Positions 46,007-55,700 of a stretch of DNA of 64,000 nucleotides are shown here, in pieces; position 1 is the stretch's first letter, and every line of letters starts with the position of its first letter. A program made the position numbers and the translations under genes. This DNA comes from Thalassotalea crassostreae (GTDB taxonomy: Bacteria > Pseudomonadota > Gammaproteobacteria > Enterobacterales > Alteromonadaceae). Where the stretch lies: assembly GCF_001831495.1 (NCBI RefSeq), contig NZ_CP017689.1, positions 1,488,001-1,552,000 of the forward strand. The letters run 5' to 3'. A model generated the notes under the pieces. That model did no database searches and had not been told where the DNA came from. It saw nothing but the letters and a program-made list of their open reading frames with translations.

Positions 46007-48358
46007 ATGATTAAAAAATATTTCAATCAAAGCGCATTAGCACTGGCAACATGTTGCACTTTGGCATTATCAGCTTGTGGTGAACAACAAACCGAGCAAA
46101 CTGTTGCTCAACAATCAAGCCAGAAACAAAGTCAAACGCTTGAATTTTATGTTTCTCCACAAGGGCTAGCAGGAAATGGCGGTACGCAAGGAGCCCCTTT
46201 TGCAAGTATTGCGCAAGCCCGTGATGCTATTCGTGCATTAGATGACTCTCAGCGCAGTCAAGATATTGTCGTTTGGTTAGCCGGCGGCACTTATACATTG
46301 TCGGAAACTCTAATCTTAAATCGTCAAGACGGTGGTCAAGGTGATTCATTTGTAAATTACCGTGCAGTTCCTGGTGAGACCCCTGTGATTTCAAGTGGTA
46401 AAGCCGTTGAAGGTTGGGCAAAACTAGAAGGTGAGTTAGAAGGTCTGCCAGAAATTGCCCAGGGTAATATTTGGGTTGCCGATGTTACTCGTGAAGACTA
46501 CGGCCGTTTTACTGCCGTGTTTGCTGGCGATAAACGCTTAGCCCGAGCACGAAGCGATCGTTTTGATGGGATTAAACCTACCGGTTATGAAATAGCTGAT
46601 TCGCGTAACGTTATGCATAAGAAAGATCGTCATTTATTGCGTGAAATTCGTTATGTGGAAGGTGCACCAATTCGTGATTGGAAAAACCTTGACGATATCG
46701 AAGTGTTTTTTAACCCTGTTCCTTGGGCAATGAACTTCATCCCACTAGAATCTATCAATTTAGACGAGCAATTACTGACGTTAAAATTTGAAGCTAATGC
46801 GCCTGCGTTTTCGCAAAATGGCCCATGGGCGGTGATTGAGAATGCCGTTGATTTTATTGACGAAGCAGGCGAGTGGGCTCACAACAGTAATACCGGTAAA
46901 TTGTACTATTGGCCACACGATAACCAAAAACCACACGATATAACAATTCCACAGTTAAAAGAGTTAGTACGTGTAGAGGGCGACATTGATTATGACGGTC
47001 CGGTTGATCAACCGGTTAAAAATATCGCATTTGAAGGTTTAACCTTTACTCAAGGTAAACGCTCAACGTGGCATAAAGACCATAAAGGTTGGGGCATACA
47101 ACACGACTGGGATTCTTTTGATACTGGTAACGCTATGCTACGCTTTCGTGGTGCTGAAAATATGCAAGTAATTGGCAGTCACTTTACCAACTCTGCAGGT
47201 TCAGCCATTCGTTTAGATTTGCATGCACAAAACATAACCATTAAAGATAATTTAATTGATTATGTTGGTCATATGGGCATTTTATTAGCGGGCTACGGTC
47301 CAGGTACTAAAGACGTTAACCACAGCAATACAATTACCAATAATATTATTCATCATGTTGGCGAAATCATTTGGCATGGACATGGGGTATTTGCATGGCA
47401 AAGTGGTAACAATACGATTTCAAATAACTGGATCCACCACGTACCTCGCAAAGCCATAGGTGTAGCCGGCACTCGTGTGCAAATCTTGATGAAAAAGCAT
47501 GAAGATTTTGACGAAGCTGCACAAACTATCCGCTGGAACGAAATCGACTTAGATGTTGAATGGACAGAAGATGCACAAGAGCACTTTATGCCGTATCTAC
47601 ACAGCCGCAATAACGTCATTGAAAACAATAAAGTTACTAAAACATTATTACGTTTGCATGATGGCGCCTCTATTAATATTTCTGGCGCAGGTACCGGAAA
47701 CATTATTCGTCATAACTACATTTATGACGTTGACTATATTGGTACCCGTACAGATGATTGGCAGCGCGGTACGATAACGACACAAAACATCATTGAAAAT
47801 GCTGGAACTGGTATTGTTCATAAAGATTACAACCATATTACCAATAACATCTTTATCAATACCAATGGTGAAGCGATTCGTATGCGTGCATTCCCGCGTC
47901 AATGGTTTAAGCCTGAGTCTGAAATTCAAAATAACATCTTCACTAAGGGCAGAAGACCGCCTTATGGAGCACGTGATTTATGGAATACCTCTGAATTTTT
48001 CGCCACTAAAAAAGGCACAAAGAAAATACCTTATGAGTATTTATTAGATAATAATACTTACGCATTTAAGGGCGCTGATGAGTTCTTGAAAAAACATCAA
48101 AAGCACGGCGTAGAGTTAAACTCAATTACAACAGAACAACAACAGTTTGTTGATGTTGCTAATAAAGATTATCGTTTAGTAGATAACGCAGAAGCACTCA
48201 AATCAGGCTTTATACCGTTCGATGTAAACTTAGACTCTTTTGGTATTACTAAAGATTATCCTGAGCATTTATTAAAGCTTGATAGAGATACTATGCAGTG
48301 GGGCGGAGAAACATTGCTTCACGGTGGTCTTGAGGATGTGCAAAAAAACGTTCATTAG
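46007..48358 (+). CDS. Lipoprotein right-handed beta-helix glycosidase, GH141-like
   Basis: 783 residues. Lipobox LSAC (Cys25). The N-terminus has the pattern FYVSPQGLAGNGGTQGAPF, SIAQARDAIRAL and VWLAGGTYTLSETL, then RLARARSDRFDG; it resembles GH141-type proteins, a beta-helix family that includes alpha-L-fucosidases found in fucoidan degraders. The helix core (about 340-640) contains many N-turns (NNIIHHVGEIIWHGHGVF, NNWIHHVPRKAIG). Family assignment is from memory of motifs and needs a profile search. An intrinsic terminator follows, so the first rightward transcript may end here in part. Confidence 0.72.
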   Translation: MIKKYFNQSALALATCCTLALSACGEQQTEQTVAQQSSQKQSQTLEFYVSPQGLAGNGGTQGAPFASIAQARDAIRALDDSQRSQDIVVWLAGGTYTLSETLILNRQDGGQGDSFVNYRAVPGETPVISSGKAVEGWAKLEGELEGLPEIAQGNIWVADVTREDYGRFTAVFAGDKRLARARSDRFDGIKPTGYEIADSRNVMHKKDRHLLREIRYVEGAPIRDWKNLDDIEVFFNPVPWAMNFIPLESINLDEQLLTLKFEANAPAFSQNGPWAVIENAVDFIDEAGEWAHNSNTGKLYYWPHDNQKPHDITIPQLKELVRVEGDIDYDGPVDQPVKNIAFEGLTFTQGKRSTWHKDHKGWGIQHDWDSFDTGNAMLRFRGAENMQVIGSHFTNSAGSAIRLDLHAQNITIKDNLIDYVGHMGILLAGYGPGTKDVNHSNTITNNIIHHVGEIIWHGHGVFAWQSGNNTISNNWIHHVPRKAIGVAGTRVQILMKKHEDFDEAAQTIRWNEIDLDVEWTEDAQEHFMPYLHSRNNVIENNKVTKTLLRLHDGASINISGAGTGNIIRHNYIYDVDYIGTRTDDWQRGTITTQNIIENAGTGIVHKDYNHITNNIFINTNGEAIRMRAFPRQWFKPESEIQNNIFTKGRRPPYGARDLWNTSEFFATKKGTKKIPYEYLLDNNTYAFKGADEFLKKHQKHGVELNSITTEQQQFVDVANKDYRLVDNAEALKSGFIPFDVNLDSFGITKDYPEHLLKLDRDTMQWGGETLLHGGLEDVQKNVH

Positions 48359-48393
48359 AATGAGCTAAATAAATCGGTATTAGTAGTAAAAAT

Positions 48394-48430
48394 AAAGGCG
48401 GTAACTTGAATAAGATTACTGCCTTTTTTA
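48394..48430 (+). terminator. Intrinsic terminator after the GH141-like gene
   Basis: Stem AAAGGCGGTAA / TTACTGCCTTT (one G-T) with about 12-nt loop and T-run, 35 nt after the stop and 58 nt before the next sulfatase. Confidence 0.75.
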
Positions 48431-48487
48431 TTTCCAACAAATTAGCAATTTTCCTTAAACAATAATGGCAAAATAGCAGGACTTTTA

Positions 48488-49927
48488 ATGATAAAAACAA
48501 TAATGGCACTAACGGCTTTAGCAATGACAAGTTCGGCTTTAGCGCAGGCTGAAAAAGTGCAACCTGAAAAAATGCTGCCTAACATCGTGCTAATGATGGC
48601 CGATGATTTAGGCTATGGCGATACCGGTTTTAACGGTAATGAAATCATTAAAACACCGTCGCTCGATTTAATGGCAAAACAAGGCGCGGTAATGACTAAC
48701 TTCCATGCTGGTGGACCGGTCTGTTCGCCTACCAGAGGTACGTACTTAACCGGGCGTCATTATTTTCGCTATGGTATTTATACCGCCAATGTTGGTCACC
48801 TGCCCAAGCAAGAGATTACTATTTCTGAAATATTAAAAGAGAAAGGCTTTAACACCGGACACTTTGGAAAATGGCACTTAGGCACGCTTAGTGAAACGGT
48901 TTCTGCCAAAGGACCAAAACGTAAGCCTAAAGAAAATTATTCGCCGCCGTCATGGCATGGTTATGATACTTCATTTGTGACTGAGTCTGCGGTATCCACC
49001 TGGGATCCAACAAAGGGTGTACGTGCTAAGAATAACCCATTTTATCTAGATGGCCAGCCTTTAGATCCTAACGACCCAACTTTGCAAGGCGGAGCCTCTA
49101 AAGTGGTAATGGATAAAGCACTAGCCCACATTAACGAGTCAGTCAGTCAAAACAAACCTTTCTTTACCGTGATTTGGTTTCATGCTCCGCATAAGCCAGT
49201 TGTTGCTGGACCAGAATATTTAAAAATGTATCAAGGCCACGGAAGAGCGGCGCATTACTATGGCGTAGTCACTGAAATGGATGAGCAAATAGGGCGCTTG
49301 CGCGAAACTCTTGCCGCTCTCGGTGTTAGTGACAATACCTTAATCACCTTTACTAGTGATAATGGCCCCGAAGGCAAAAAGCAGACTCAGGGTAATGCCG
49401 GATCAACAAATGGCTTAAAAGGGCGAAAACGCGCTTTGTATGAAGGCGGCGTAAGAGTACCTACACTGGCATTGTGGCCTGGTCACATTGAAGCTAACTC
49501 AGTCATTACTGAGCCAACGTCTACCTTAGATTACCTGCCAACAATAGCACAATTGGTTGACTATCAAATTCCAGATAACAGACCAATTGATGGGACGAGT
49601 TTACTGCCCTTGTTTCAACCTCAAGCCGGGCACAAGTCATTTGTGCGTAATGAGCCTATCCCATTTCGTACTAAAAAAGCTTTTGCATTAATAGACGGAA
49701 ATTATAAATTAGTCAGCACTTTGACACCCAAACCGACTATTCAGCTATTTGATATTGAAAATGATCCACAAGAAAAGAATGACCTAGCAGCGGCTAATCC
49801 AGAGCGGGTAAGTGCTATGTATAAAGCGTTGGTAAAATTCAATGAATCGGCAAAACATAGTCAGCAAGGAGGGGATTATGCTGATGAAACCTTTACCCCA
49901 GTTGGCAAATGGATTCCGCTAAAATAA
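48488..49927 (+). CDS. S1-family sulfatase, secreted (CSPTR type)
   Basis: 479 residues with a signal peptide (about 1-20, ending AQA). MMADDLGYGD metal site, maturation motif CSPTR (Cys79), GKWHLGTLSE, FHAPHKPVVAGPEY and FTSDNGPEGKKQTQG. The pattern looks like arylsulfatase A-type S1 subfamilies rather than the PSR-type neighbours, suggesting another regiospecificity. It is followed at 32 nt by the GH18-like gene, so the two probably share a transcript. Confidence 0.93.
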   Translation: MIKTIMALTALAMTSSALAQAEKVQPEKMLPNIVLMMADDLGYGDTGFNGNEIIKTPSLDLMAKQGAVMTNFHAGGPVCSPTRGTYLTGRHYFRYGIYTANVGHLPKQEITISEILKEKGFNTGHFGKWHLGTLSETVSAKGPKRKPKENYSPPSWHGYDTSFVTESAVSTWDPTKGVRAKNNPFYLDGQPLDPNDPTLQGGASKVVMDKALAHINESVSQNKPFFTVIWFHAPHKPVVAGPEYLKMYQGHGRAAHYYGVVTEMDEQIGRLRETLAALGVSDNTLITFTSDNGPEGKKQTQGNAGSTNGLKGRKRALYEGGVRVPTLALWPGHIEANSVITEPTSTLDYLPTIAQLVDYQIPDNRPIDGTSLLPLFQPQAGHKSFVRNEPIPFRTKKAFALIDGNYKLVSTLTPKPTIQLFDIENDPQEKNDLAAANPERVSAMYKALVKFNESAKHSQQGGDYADETFTPVGKWIPLK

Positions 49928-49959
49928 CCTTTTAATAATAAAAACGAAATGAGAAACTT

Positions 49960-50997
49960 ATGAAAACCCAAGTATTACTGGTCTTACTATTTACATTATC
50001 TTGTTTTAACGTACAGGCAAAAAAACAAGACTCTTTACCTCTTACTGCTTTTTGGTTTAATGGCGGCTGGGAGCACTACGAGCCAGAAGCCCTAGAGTAT
50101 TTAGATGAAATTATTATTTTCGCAGTAGCACCACAACCTGAAACGGGTGGCATAAATATCATTTCTGTTGATGAAAAATCGGGGAATGTGAATTACAGAC
50201 GTCGCAGCGGTATTGGCCTGACAACTGAAATGATAAACACAATTGTCGCTGACGCTAAAAAATACAAAGTTAAAACAACCCTTGGTATTAATGGCATGGG
50301 TAAAAAAGAAACGTATTTTAATCAGCTTGTGCGCAATAATAAGCAGGACGAATTTGCTAAAAACATTCGTGACCTATGCATTAAGCATGGTATTATTGGT
50401 GTTGACGTTGATTATGAGCATCCGAGTAGTGATGAAGATGTAGAGCTTCTAGCTAAAATTTTTATCGCCTTAAATAAATATTTAAAACCTGAGGGCATAC
50501 ACGTTTCAGGTGCTTTTGGTGTTAAGCGCGAACACACCCGTAAGTTTCTAGAAAAATACCACACGCTTTTAGATCAAATAAATATCATGAACTACACCAA
50601 TACAGTTGCGCAATTTAAAAGTGGTTTAACTGATTTAGTTACTAAGCATAAGGTGCCTAAAGAAAAGGTTTTCGGTGGCTTTGCATTTTATGGCAAGGAA
50701 ATTAAAAAGCGTGAAGGAACAGAAAGGGCGTCAATAGATTATCGCGATCTCGTTAAAATAATCGATGTTAAAGATACAGAAGATATGTTTAAAGTTCCTG
50801 CTCCTGATGATCCAGACTACTTGATGACCTTTAAATACAACAACAGCAATCAAAGCGTCGAAGCAAAAATGCAGTTCTTGAAAGATAACGGTTACGGCGG
50901 AGCCATGATATGGGCATTAAACCACGATGTATCGGTATCTAACCCTAAGTCACGTATACGCTTCTTCCGCAGTGTCACAGGGGAAAGGGCGTTGTAA
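49960..50997 (+). CDS. GH18-family glycoside hydrolase-like protein, secreted
   Basis: 345 residues with a signal peptide (about 1-20, ending VQA). The GH18 barrel motif GVDVDYEHP is intact (Asp149, Asp151, catalytic Glu153), and the barrel continues with GAFGVKREHTRKF, IMNYTN and GGFAFYGKE up to MIWALNHD. GH18 enzymes cleave chitin or act as endo-beta-N-acetylglucosaminidases by substrate-assisted catalysis with an N-acetyl group. Its presence here is odd for an algal fucan or galactan, which lacks HexNAc; a glycoprotein-like or animal-derived substrate, or a non-HexNAc specificity, should be considered. Last gene of the rightward run. Confidence 0.82.
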   Translation: MKTQVLLVLLFTLSCFNVQAKKQDSLPLTAFWFNGGWEHYEPEALEYLDEIIIFAVAPQPETGGINIISVDEKSGNVNYRRRSGIGLTTEMINTIVADAKKYKVKTTLGINGMGKKETYFNQLVRNNKQDEFAKNIRDLCIKHGIIGVDVDYEHPSSDEDVELLAKIFIALNKYLKPEGIHVSGAFGVKREHTRKFLEKYHTLLDQINIMNYTNTVAQFKSGLTDLVTKHKVPKEKVFGGFAFYGKEIKKREGTERASIDYRDLVKIIDVKDTEDMFKVPAPDDPDYLMTFKYNNSNQSVEAKMQFLKDNGYGGAMIWALNHDVSVSNPKSRIRFFRSVTGERAL

Positions 50998-51123
50998 TTT
51001 AAGCAGCGAGTTCACACGCAGAAATAGAAAAACACACCGTCTTTGCGTCCTGTTTTGAACGGGAATTCATTATGTTTTAAGGTGACTCTATTTTCAAGCC
51101 GATTATCTAACTTGGAACTGTTA

Positions 51124-51155
51124 AAGCACTAGATAAATGACCTAATCTAGTGCTT
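51124..51155. terminator. Hairpin after the rightward sulfatase/GH18 run
   Basis: Perfect 11-bp arms AAGCACTAGAT / ATCTAGTGCTT with a 10-nt loop. The following sequence is T/A-rich without a clean T-run. Confidence 0.6.
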
Positions 51156-51223
51156 CTATATATTATGGGTTTACATCTTCTTAATATTCATTAGGATAGA
51201 ATTAAGTAAGCGGATGTTCTACT

Positions 51224-51240
51224 TCCGCTTTGAGCGATAA
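51224..51240 (+). repeat. TCCGCTTTGAGCGATAA repeat element
   Basis: 16 of 17 bases match the reverse strand of 12531-12547; a shorter GAGCGATAA core also occurs upstream of the gene starting at 12187. All three copies lie 20-35 nt before start codons of small accessory genes. Confidence 0.6.
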
Positions 51241-51270
51241 CCAGCCACTCAGATATGGAGAGTACGTAAG

Positions 51271-51669
51271 TTGAAAGGGGTAGCTTTAATCTTAATTCTT
51301 CCGTTTTTATATAGCTGTGTACAAGTGAGTACAACTGTATCAATGGCTGGTGATAATGGTACTTGGTTTTTATACGTGAACGAACCCACTAGTGAGTTTG
51401 AATTTTCAAAGCATGGATTAGGCTTTGGAAACATCTATGAAAGATACCGCATGAAACTTCCTGACAAAATTGGTACTTTTGATTCTAATGATATTGTATT
51501 GACTATGAGGTCTGAGAAAGGTTATTCAGAGGTCATTTCTCTATCGGGTGGTATGGTGAAAATAATTGATTGCTCCGCTGAGATTGAATTACTCTCTAAC
51601 AATGAAAGTATGTCATTCAACGGAAAATACAAAATCCCTGCTGTTGCATGCCATAATGCAAGCAGTTAA
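51271..51669 (+). CDS. Unknown small lipoprotein
   Basis: 132 residues from a TTG start with GGAGAG upstream. Short signal with lipobox LYSC. Mature part looks all-beta; no family recognised. First of three small genes that sit between the rightward enzyme run and the leftward giant beta-helix gene and seem foreign to the polysaccharide theme. A copy of the GAGCGATAA element lies upstream. Confidence 0.6.
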   Translation: MKGVALILILPFLYSCVQVSTTVSMAGDNGTWFLYVNEPTSEFEFSKHGLGFGNIYERYRMKLPDKIGTFDSNDIVLTMRSEKGYSEVISLSGGMVKIIDCSAEIELLSNNESMSFNGKYKIPAVACHNASS

Positions 51670-51679
51670 TTAGGGCGAC

Positions 51680-52009
51680 ATGAGCGACAACAGTATGAAT
51701 AAATCAGCCTTATTAATTGCCACTGTTTTAACGATTGCTATTAGTGTGTGGGCTGTGGATGTATACTCCGATAGGACTAAGCAAGTGATTACTAAAACAT
51801 CAGTAATTTTTTACGATGATTGGCGGTGTGAGTATTCATGTGATTCCGATAGAGCTCAGCAGTTTTTATTAACCCCTAACCAAACGCTTGATGTATTGCG
51901 AATTCAATACGAAAAAGATTTCATGGTTATCAAAGTTGAGCATGAAGACAAAACAGGTTGGATAATTTATGATAGTCACCAAGTCGATTTAGTTGATAAA
52001 AAGACTTAG
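51680..52009 (+). CDS. Unknown protein with one N-terminal membrane helix
   Basis: 109 residues. Single hydrophobic segment (about 9-26) then a soluble domain with a cysteine pair (WRCEYSCDSD). No family recognised. Starts 10 nt after the lipoprotein gene. Confidence 0.55.
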   Translation: MSDNSMNKSALLIATVLTIAISVWAVDVYSDRTKQVITKTSVIFYDDWRCEYSCDSDRAQQFLLTPNQTLDVLRIQYEKDFMVIKVEHEDKTGWIIYDSHQVDLVDKKT

Positions 52010-52042
52010 TAGACGACAAACAGAAGTAGATGAGTAAAAGAA

Positions 52043-52393
52043 ATGGATAAACTTTTATACTTAATTCCTTTATTAATAATGTGTTCTATACCAGCAATTA
52101 TTCATGCTTCTTTAATTAAAAGTCGACAGGGGCTGTTATTAAAGATACTTGTTACTCTCGCCGTTTTCTCCGTACTAATTATTACATTCCAAATGTTAGC
52201 TCAATTCGTTGAACATCAAGTTTTTATGGCGTGTTTCGATGGCGACATCAATTCGTGTGATAACTGGGTTTTTAGTATTAGTGATGCATTTTTTCAATAC
52301 AGCTTGTTTCTAGCAATACTGATTTCTTTAACGCTTTCCATTTGGTTTTATAAAATAAACAGGATGAAAAACAACAAGAATATTTCAAGCTGA
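52043..52393 (+). CDS. Unknown membrane protein
   Basis: 116 residues with three hydrophobic segments (about 4-24, 33-55 and 81-103) and two cysteines between the second and third (ACFDGDINSCDNW), probably periplasmic. No family recognised. Third gene of the small islet. Confidence 0.55.
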   Translation: MDKLLYLIPLLIMCSIPAIIHASLIKSRQGLLLKILVTLAVFSVLIITFQMLAQFVEHQVFMACFDGDINSCDNWVFSISDAFFQYSLFLAILISLTLSIWFYKINRMKNNKNISS

Positions 52394-52722
52394 TTCTATC
52401 ATTGCTGACTGTCGGCGAATGGCACAAAACAGCCGTAGAAACATCTTAATAATTTTGCCACATCGTGCTTCAGGAGGTCCCTCACCTCGCTCAGACTCGT
52501 GGGGGATGACGGCGCTTATTTTCTACTGCTTGTGGCACTTTTCAGACCCTCACCCTAGTTTAGTCTTTATGTAAAAAATTACTTAAAGACAGCTTCTATT
52601 ATATGACGGCGTATTTTCTCTACTTCTGGTTGTGGCATTTAATTGCCGTTCTAGTCACCTTTAAACTTAAGTAAATCCCACCCTAATATGGGTGGGATGA
52701 AGGTTTTACTTTTCTGCTAATA
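52394..52722. repeat. Intergenic region with imperfect direct repeats and a terminator
   Basis: No gene. A segment starting ATGACGGCG and ending TTGTGGCA occurs twice, at about 52506-52538 and 52604-52637, with small gaps. Short C- and G-rich stretches (CCCTCACC, GTGGGGG) just before the first copy can pair. This looks like dispersed intergenic repeat sequence. The hairpin at 52675-52698 (ATCCCACCC-TAATAT-GGGTGGGAT) is the probable terminator of the leftward giant gene. Confidence 0.6.
52675..52698 (-). terminator. Terminator after the giant beta-helix gene
   Basis: Perfect 9-bp stem with a 6-nt TAATAT loop, 24 nt after the stop codon on the minus strand; the following T-run is interrupted. 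Confidence 0.65.
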
Positions 52723-55700
52723 TTATTGCTTCGTTGCTGTTGTAACTTTATAAGTTTTGAAAAACCTAATTGATAATAAAAACATTAAACACGTTATGCC
52801 AACGCTACCACCAGAACCTGATTCTTCTTTTTCCGCTACAGGTTGTTCGTCGGAGTTGTCGGTATTGTCGCTGTCAGAGTTATCATTGTCAGAGTTATCG
52901 CCTGAACCGTCGTTATCTGAATCATCAGTATTGTCATCAGGATCTGTTGAATCTGTAGGATCAGTTGGGTCGATTGGTTCTGAATTAGATGAGTCTTTAG
53001 CTCTAGGATTTGTTCCTGCCAAGTACTCTTCTATGTTTGAGACATTATCTTCGTCAGCATCCGCGTTAGCATCGTTAACTCTAGGATCTAAGTCATAAGT
53101 AACTTCCCAGTCGTCGCTCATCCCATCATTATCGGTATCTGCTGGCGTTGCGTCTGTGCTGTTGTCATCATTAGGGTTACTGCCTTGATTGTACTCGGCA
53201 ATGTTAGTAACAGTGTCTGTGTCTAAATCGTCACTGCTATCATTGCTACCAACTTCTAGGCCATAAAATGCTTCCCAACTATCGCTCATGTTGTCACTGT
53301 CGCTATCGGCTAAGCCAACATCTTGTATTTGTGTGTTGTTTGACTCTTGCTCGGCTTCATCGATTGCACGTACAACGTATTCGTAGGATTGGCCTGCAGT
53401 TAAAGTCGTATCGGTGAACCATGCATCTGTAATAGCCAGTGGCTCATTGTTTAGCGGGAATTTATATTCATCTTCATGATGATCACGGCGATAAACGTTA
53501 TAGCCAATAACATCGTTTTCCGTTACCACGCTCCAGTTTAAGGTAACGCTTCTTAAGCCATTACGAGCAATCAAGTTTTTCACTGATTGTGGGGCAGGGT
53601 CACCGATTTGCTCTTGCGAAACAATAATTAGCTCGGGTCCTATTTCTTCATTGGCTGCTTGCTCTGCTTCCATAGAGTCGATTAGCTTTTTATTACCACA
53701 ACCTGAAGACGCGTGTGCTTTTAAGGCGATAACAATTTCATTTTGATTCGCAACTAAGCCTTCGGTGATATCAAAGTCTCCCCAGCTGCCTTCATAAATC
53801 TTATCAACAAAGGCTATTTCGTTATCAACGCCTTCAACAGGAATGAGACCATCATCTACTGCATCGTTGTATGTTAATGAGTCAATAGCAGCAGTGTTAG
53901 AGACGATATATGCGCCGGTTTCGTTTGATGTACCTGCTTGATTGTTACGTCTTACTCGTAATGTCGCTTTTTTAATGCTGCCTTCAATATTTGCTAAATC
54001 AAATTTAAAGTAGGCAACACGCAAACTTGACGAGCTGTCAGCATCAGGTGTACATAACTTTAATCCTTCTGCGTCAGCAAAACTGTTTGCAGCACTGCCT
54101 TCATCAATGTAGGTGTCAGCACTAGGTTCTAACACGGTGGTTACTTCTTCGGCAGGAATAGCAACGGTAAAATCCCACACTGCGCCAGTTTCTATTTGGT
54201 TGTCAGTTAAAATGGTATCTACACGCCAAAAATAATTACTGTTTGCCGCTAACTCTGGCGGTGAACAAATATTTTTTAAATGGGTAAAGCCTTCTTCGAG
54301 TGCCGGTAAATTATTTATATCTTTACCTTGAGCAACAGCATCATCACCTTCATAACGACAAATTTCACTCAGTTGATTTTTATCCGTGCCTAAGTAAACA
54401 ATGTGACCAACTGCACCTTGTGCAGGTAACCACATCAAATCAGCTTCAACTTTAGCGCTTTGCGTATGTAATCTAGGCACTGGTGAGCTAGCAAGAGTTT
54501 GGTAACGGTAACCTGGGATCCAATATTCTAGCGCATTGGCACTGTCATATTCATAAGCACCTAAGTCTTGAGCGACACCTGCTATTGGATCATCAAGTGT
54601 TAATTGGCTATTAATCGCCAGGCCAACATTAGGAACTGCGGTGCCATTCATATTAATAACAGGAATGCTAACCGGTATACCTTGGTCAATAATTTCAGTG
54701 GCGGTTGCTTTAGGTCGAAAATCAAAGTTTTCAGGGTCTCTAAGTCTAGATGCTGCAGTATCACTTGCTGAACGAGGGGTAAACTCGCCGCGAGTAATAT
54801 CGCCTTTAGTTGTGTCTAGGTTTGGTTTGGTCGAAACAATACCGAAACCATTCCAGTTAGCTGCCATGTTTTCAGGCTTAACCAATAAAGGCACGGCTAA
54901 ATGAGGATCTGAAGAGAGGCCACTTGAAAGGTTATTGTAAACATAGCTATTTTCATTTTCTTCAGGATGAATTAAACCGTTTTCATCGACATCTGGTTCG
55001 CCGTCACCCTTGCCATCTATGCCGTCATTATCAACCCAAGTCGTTGATGAAATTTTAAACATAGTTTTGCTTGATTGATGTGGAAATACGGTAGTGTTAT
55101 TGCTAACCGTATGGAAATCACCCTTAATATTACCGTGAGCAGCCACATTCATCGCCACTTGGTGATGATCTATCCCACCGACACCGTCATTACCATCCCA
55201 ACGACCTAAACCTTTTAGTGCATCAACAGCCCAAATATGGTGGCGCTCAGTGCCATTACTTGCACCTTGTTCAAAGTTGCCCCCTTTACATTGAAAGGCA
55301 GTACCATCTTGCTGAAAGTAACCAAAACTAGAAACGTGGCTCCAAGAAATATCTACCAAAGCATGCTTTACCATTACTTTAGAGCCATTGGTATGCATGG
55401 TATTACGAGTAAAAGTTGAGTCACAGTTACTATTCATAAATACCATCATTTGCGCTAAACCTGTGTAACTAAAATGATGAAATAAGTTATTAACCACATG
55501 ATTGTCACGCATCGAACAACCACTACTGCCATCGAGCTTAATCATCGCATCACTGTGTGCAAATTCATTATTACGAATTTGAATATGCGAACCATCTAGG
55601 ATCATTGCTCCTTCACCTGCGTCCGAGCCTGCTTTGTCGCCTTTGGTTAAATTATCTTCGCCTTTATAGCTATGCAAACCAAGCATGCGAGGATACCAAG

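Noticed and set aside
52757..53098. Plus-strand Ser/Leu-rich frame opposite the end of the giant gene
   Set aside because: It is a shadow of the Asp/Ser/Asn-rich low-complexity linker of the real gene on the other strand.
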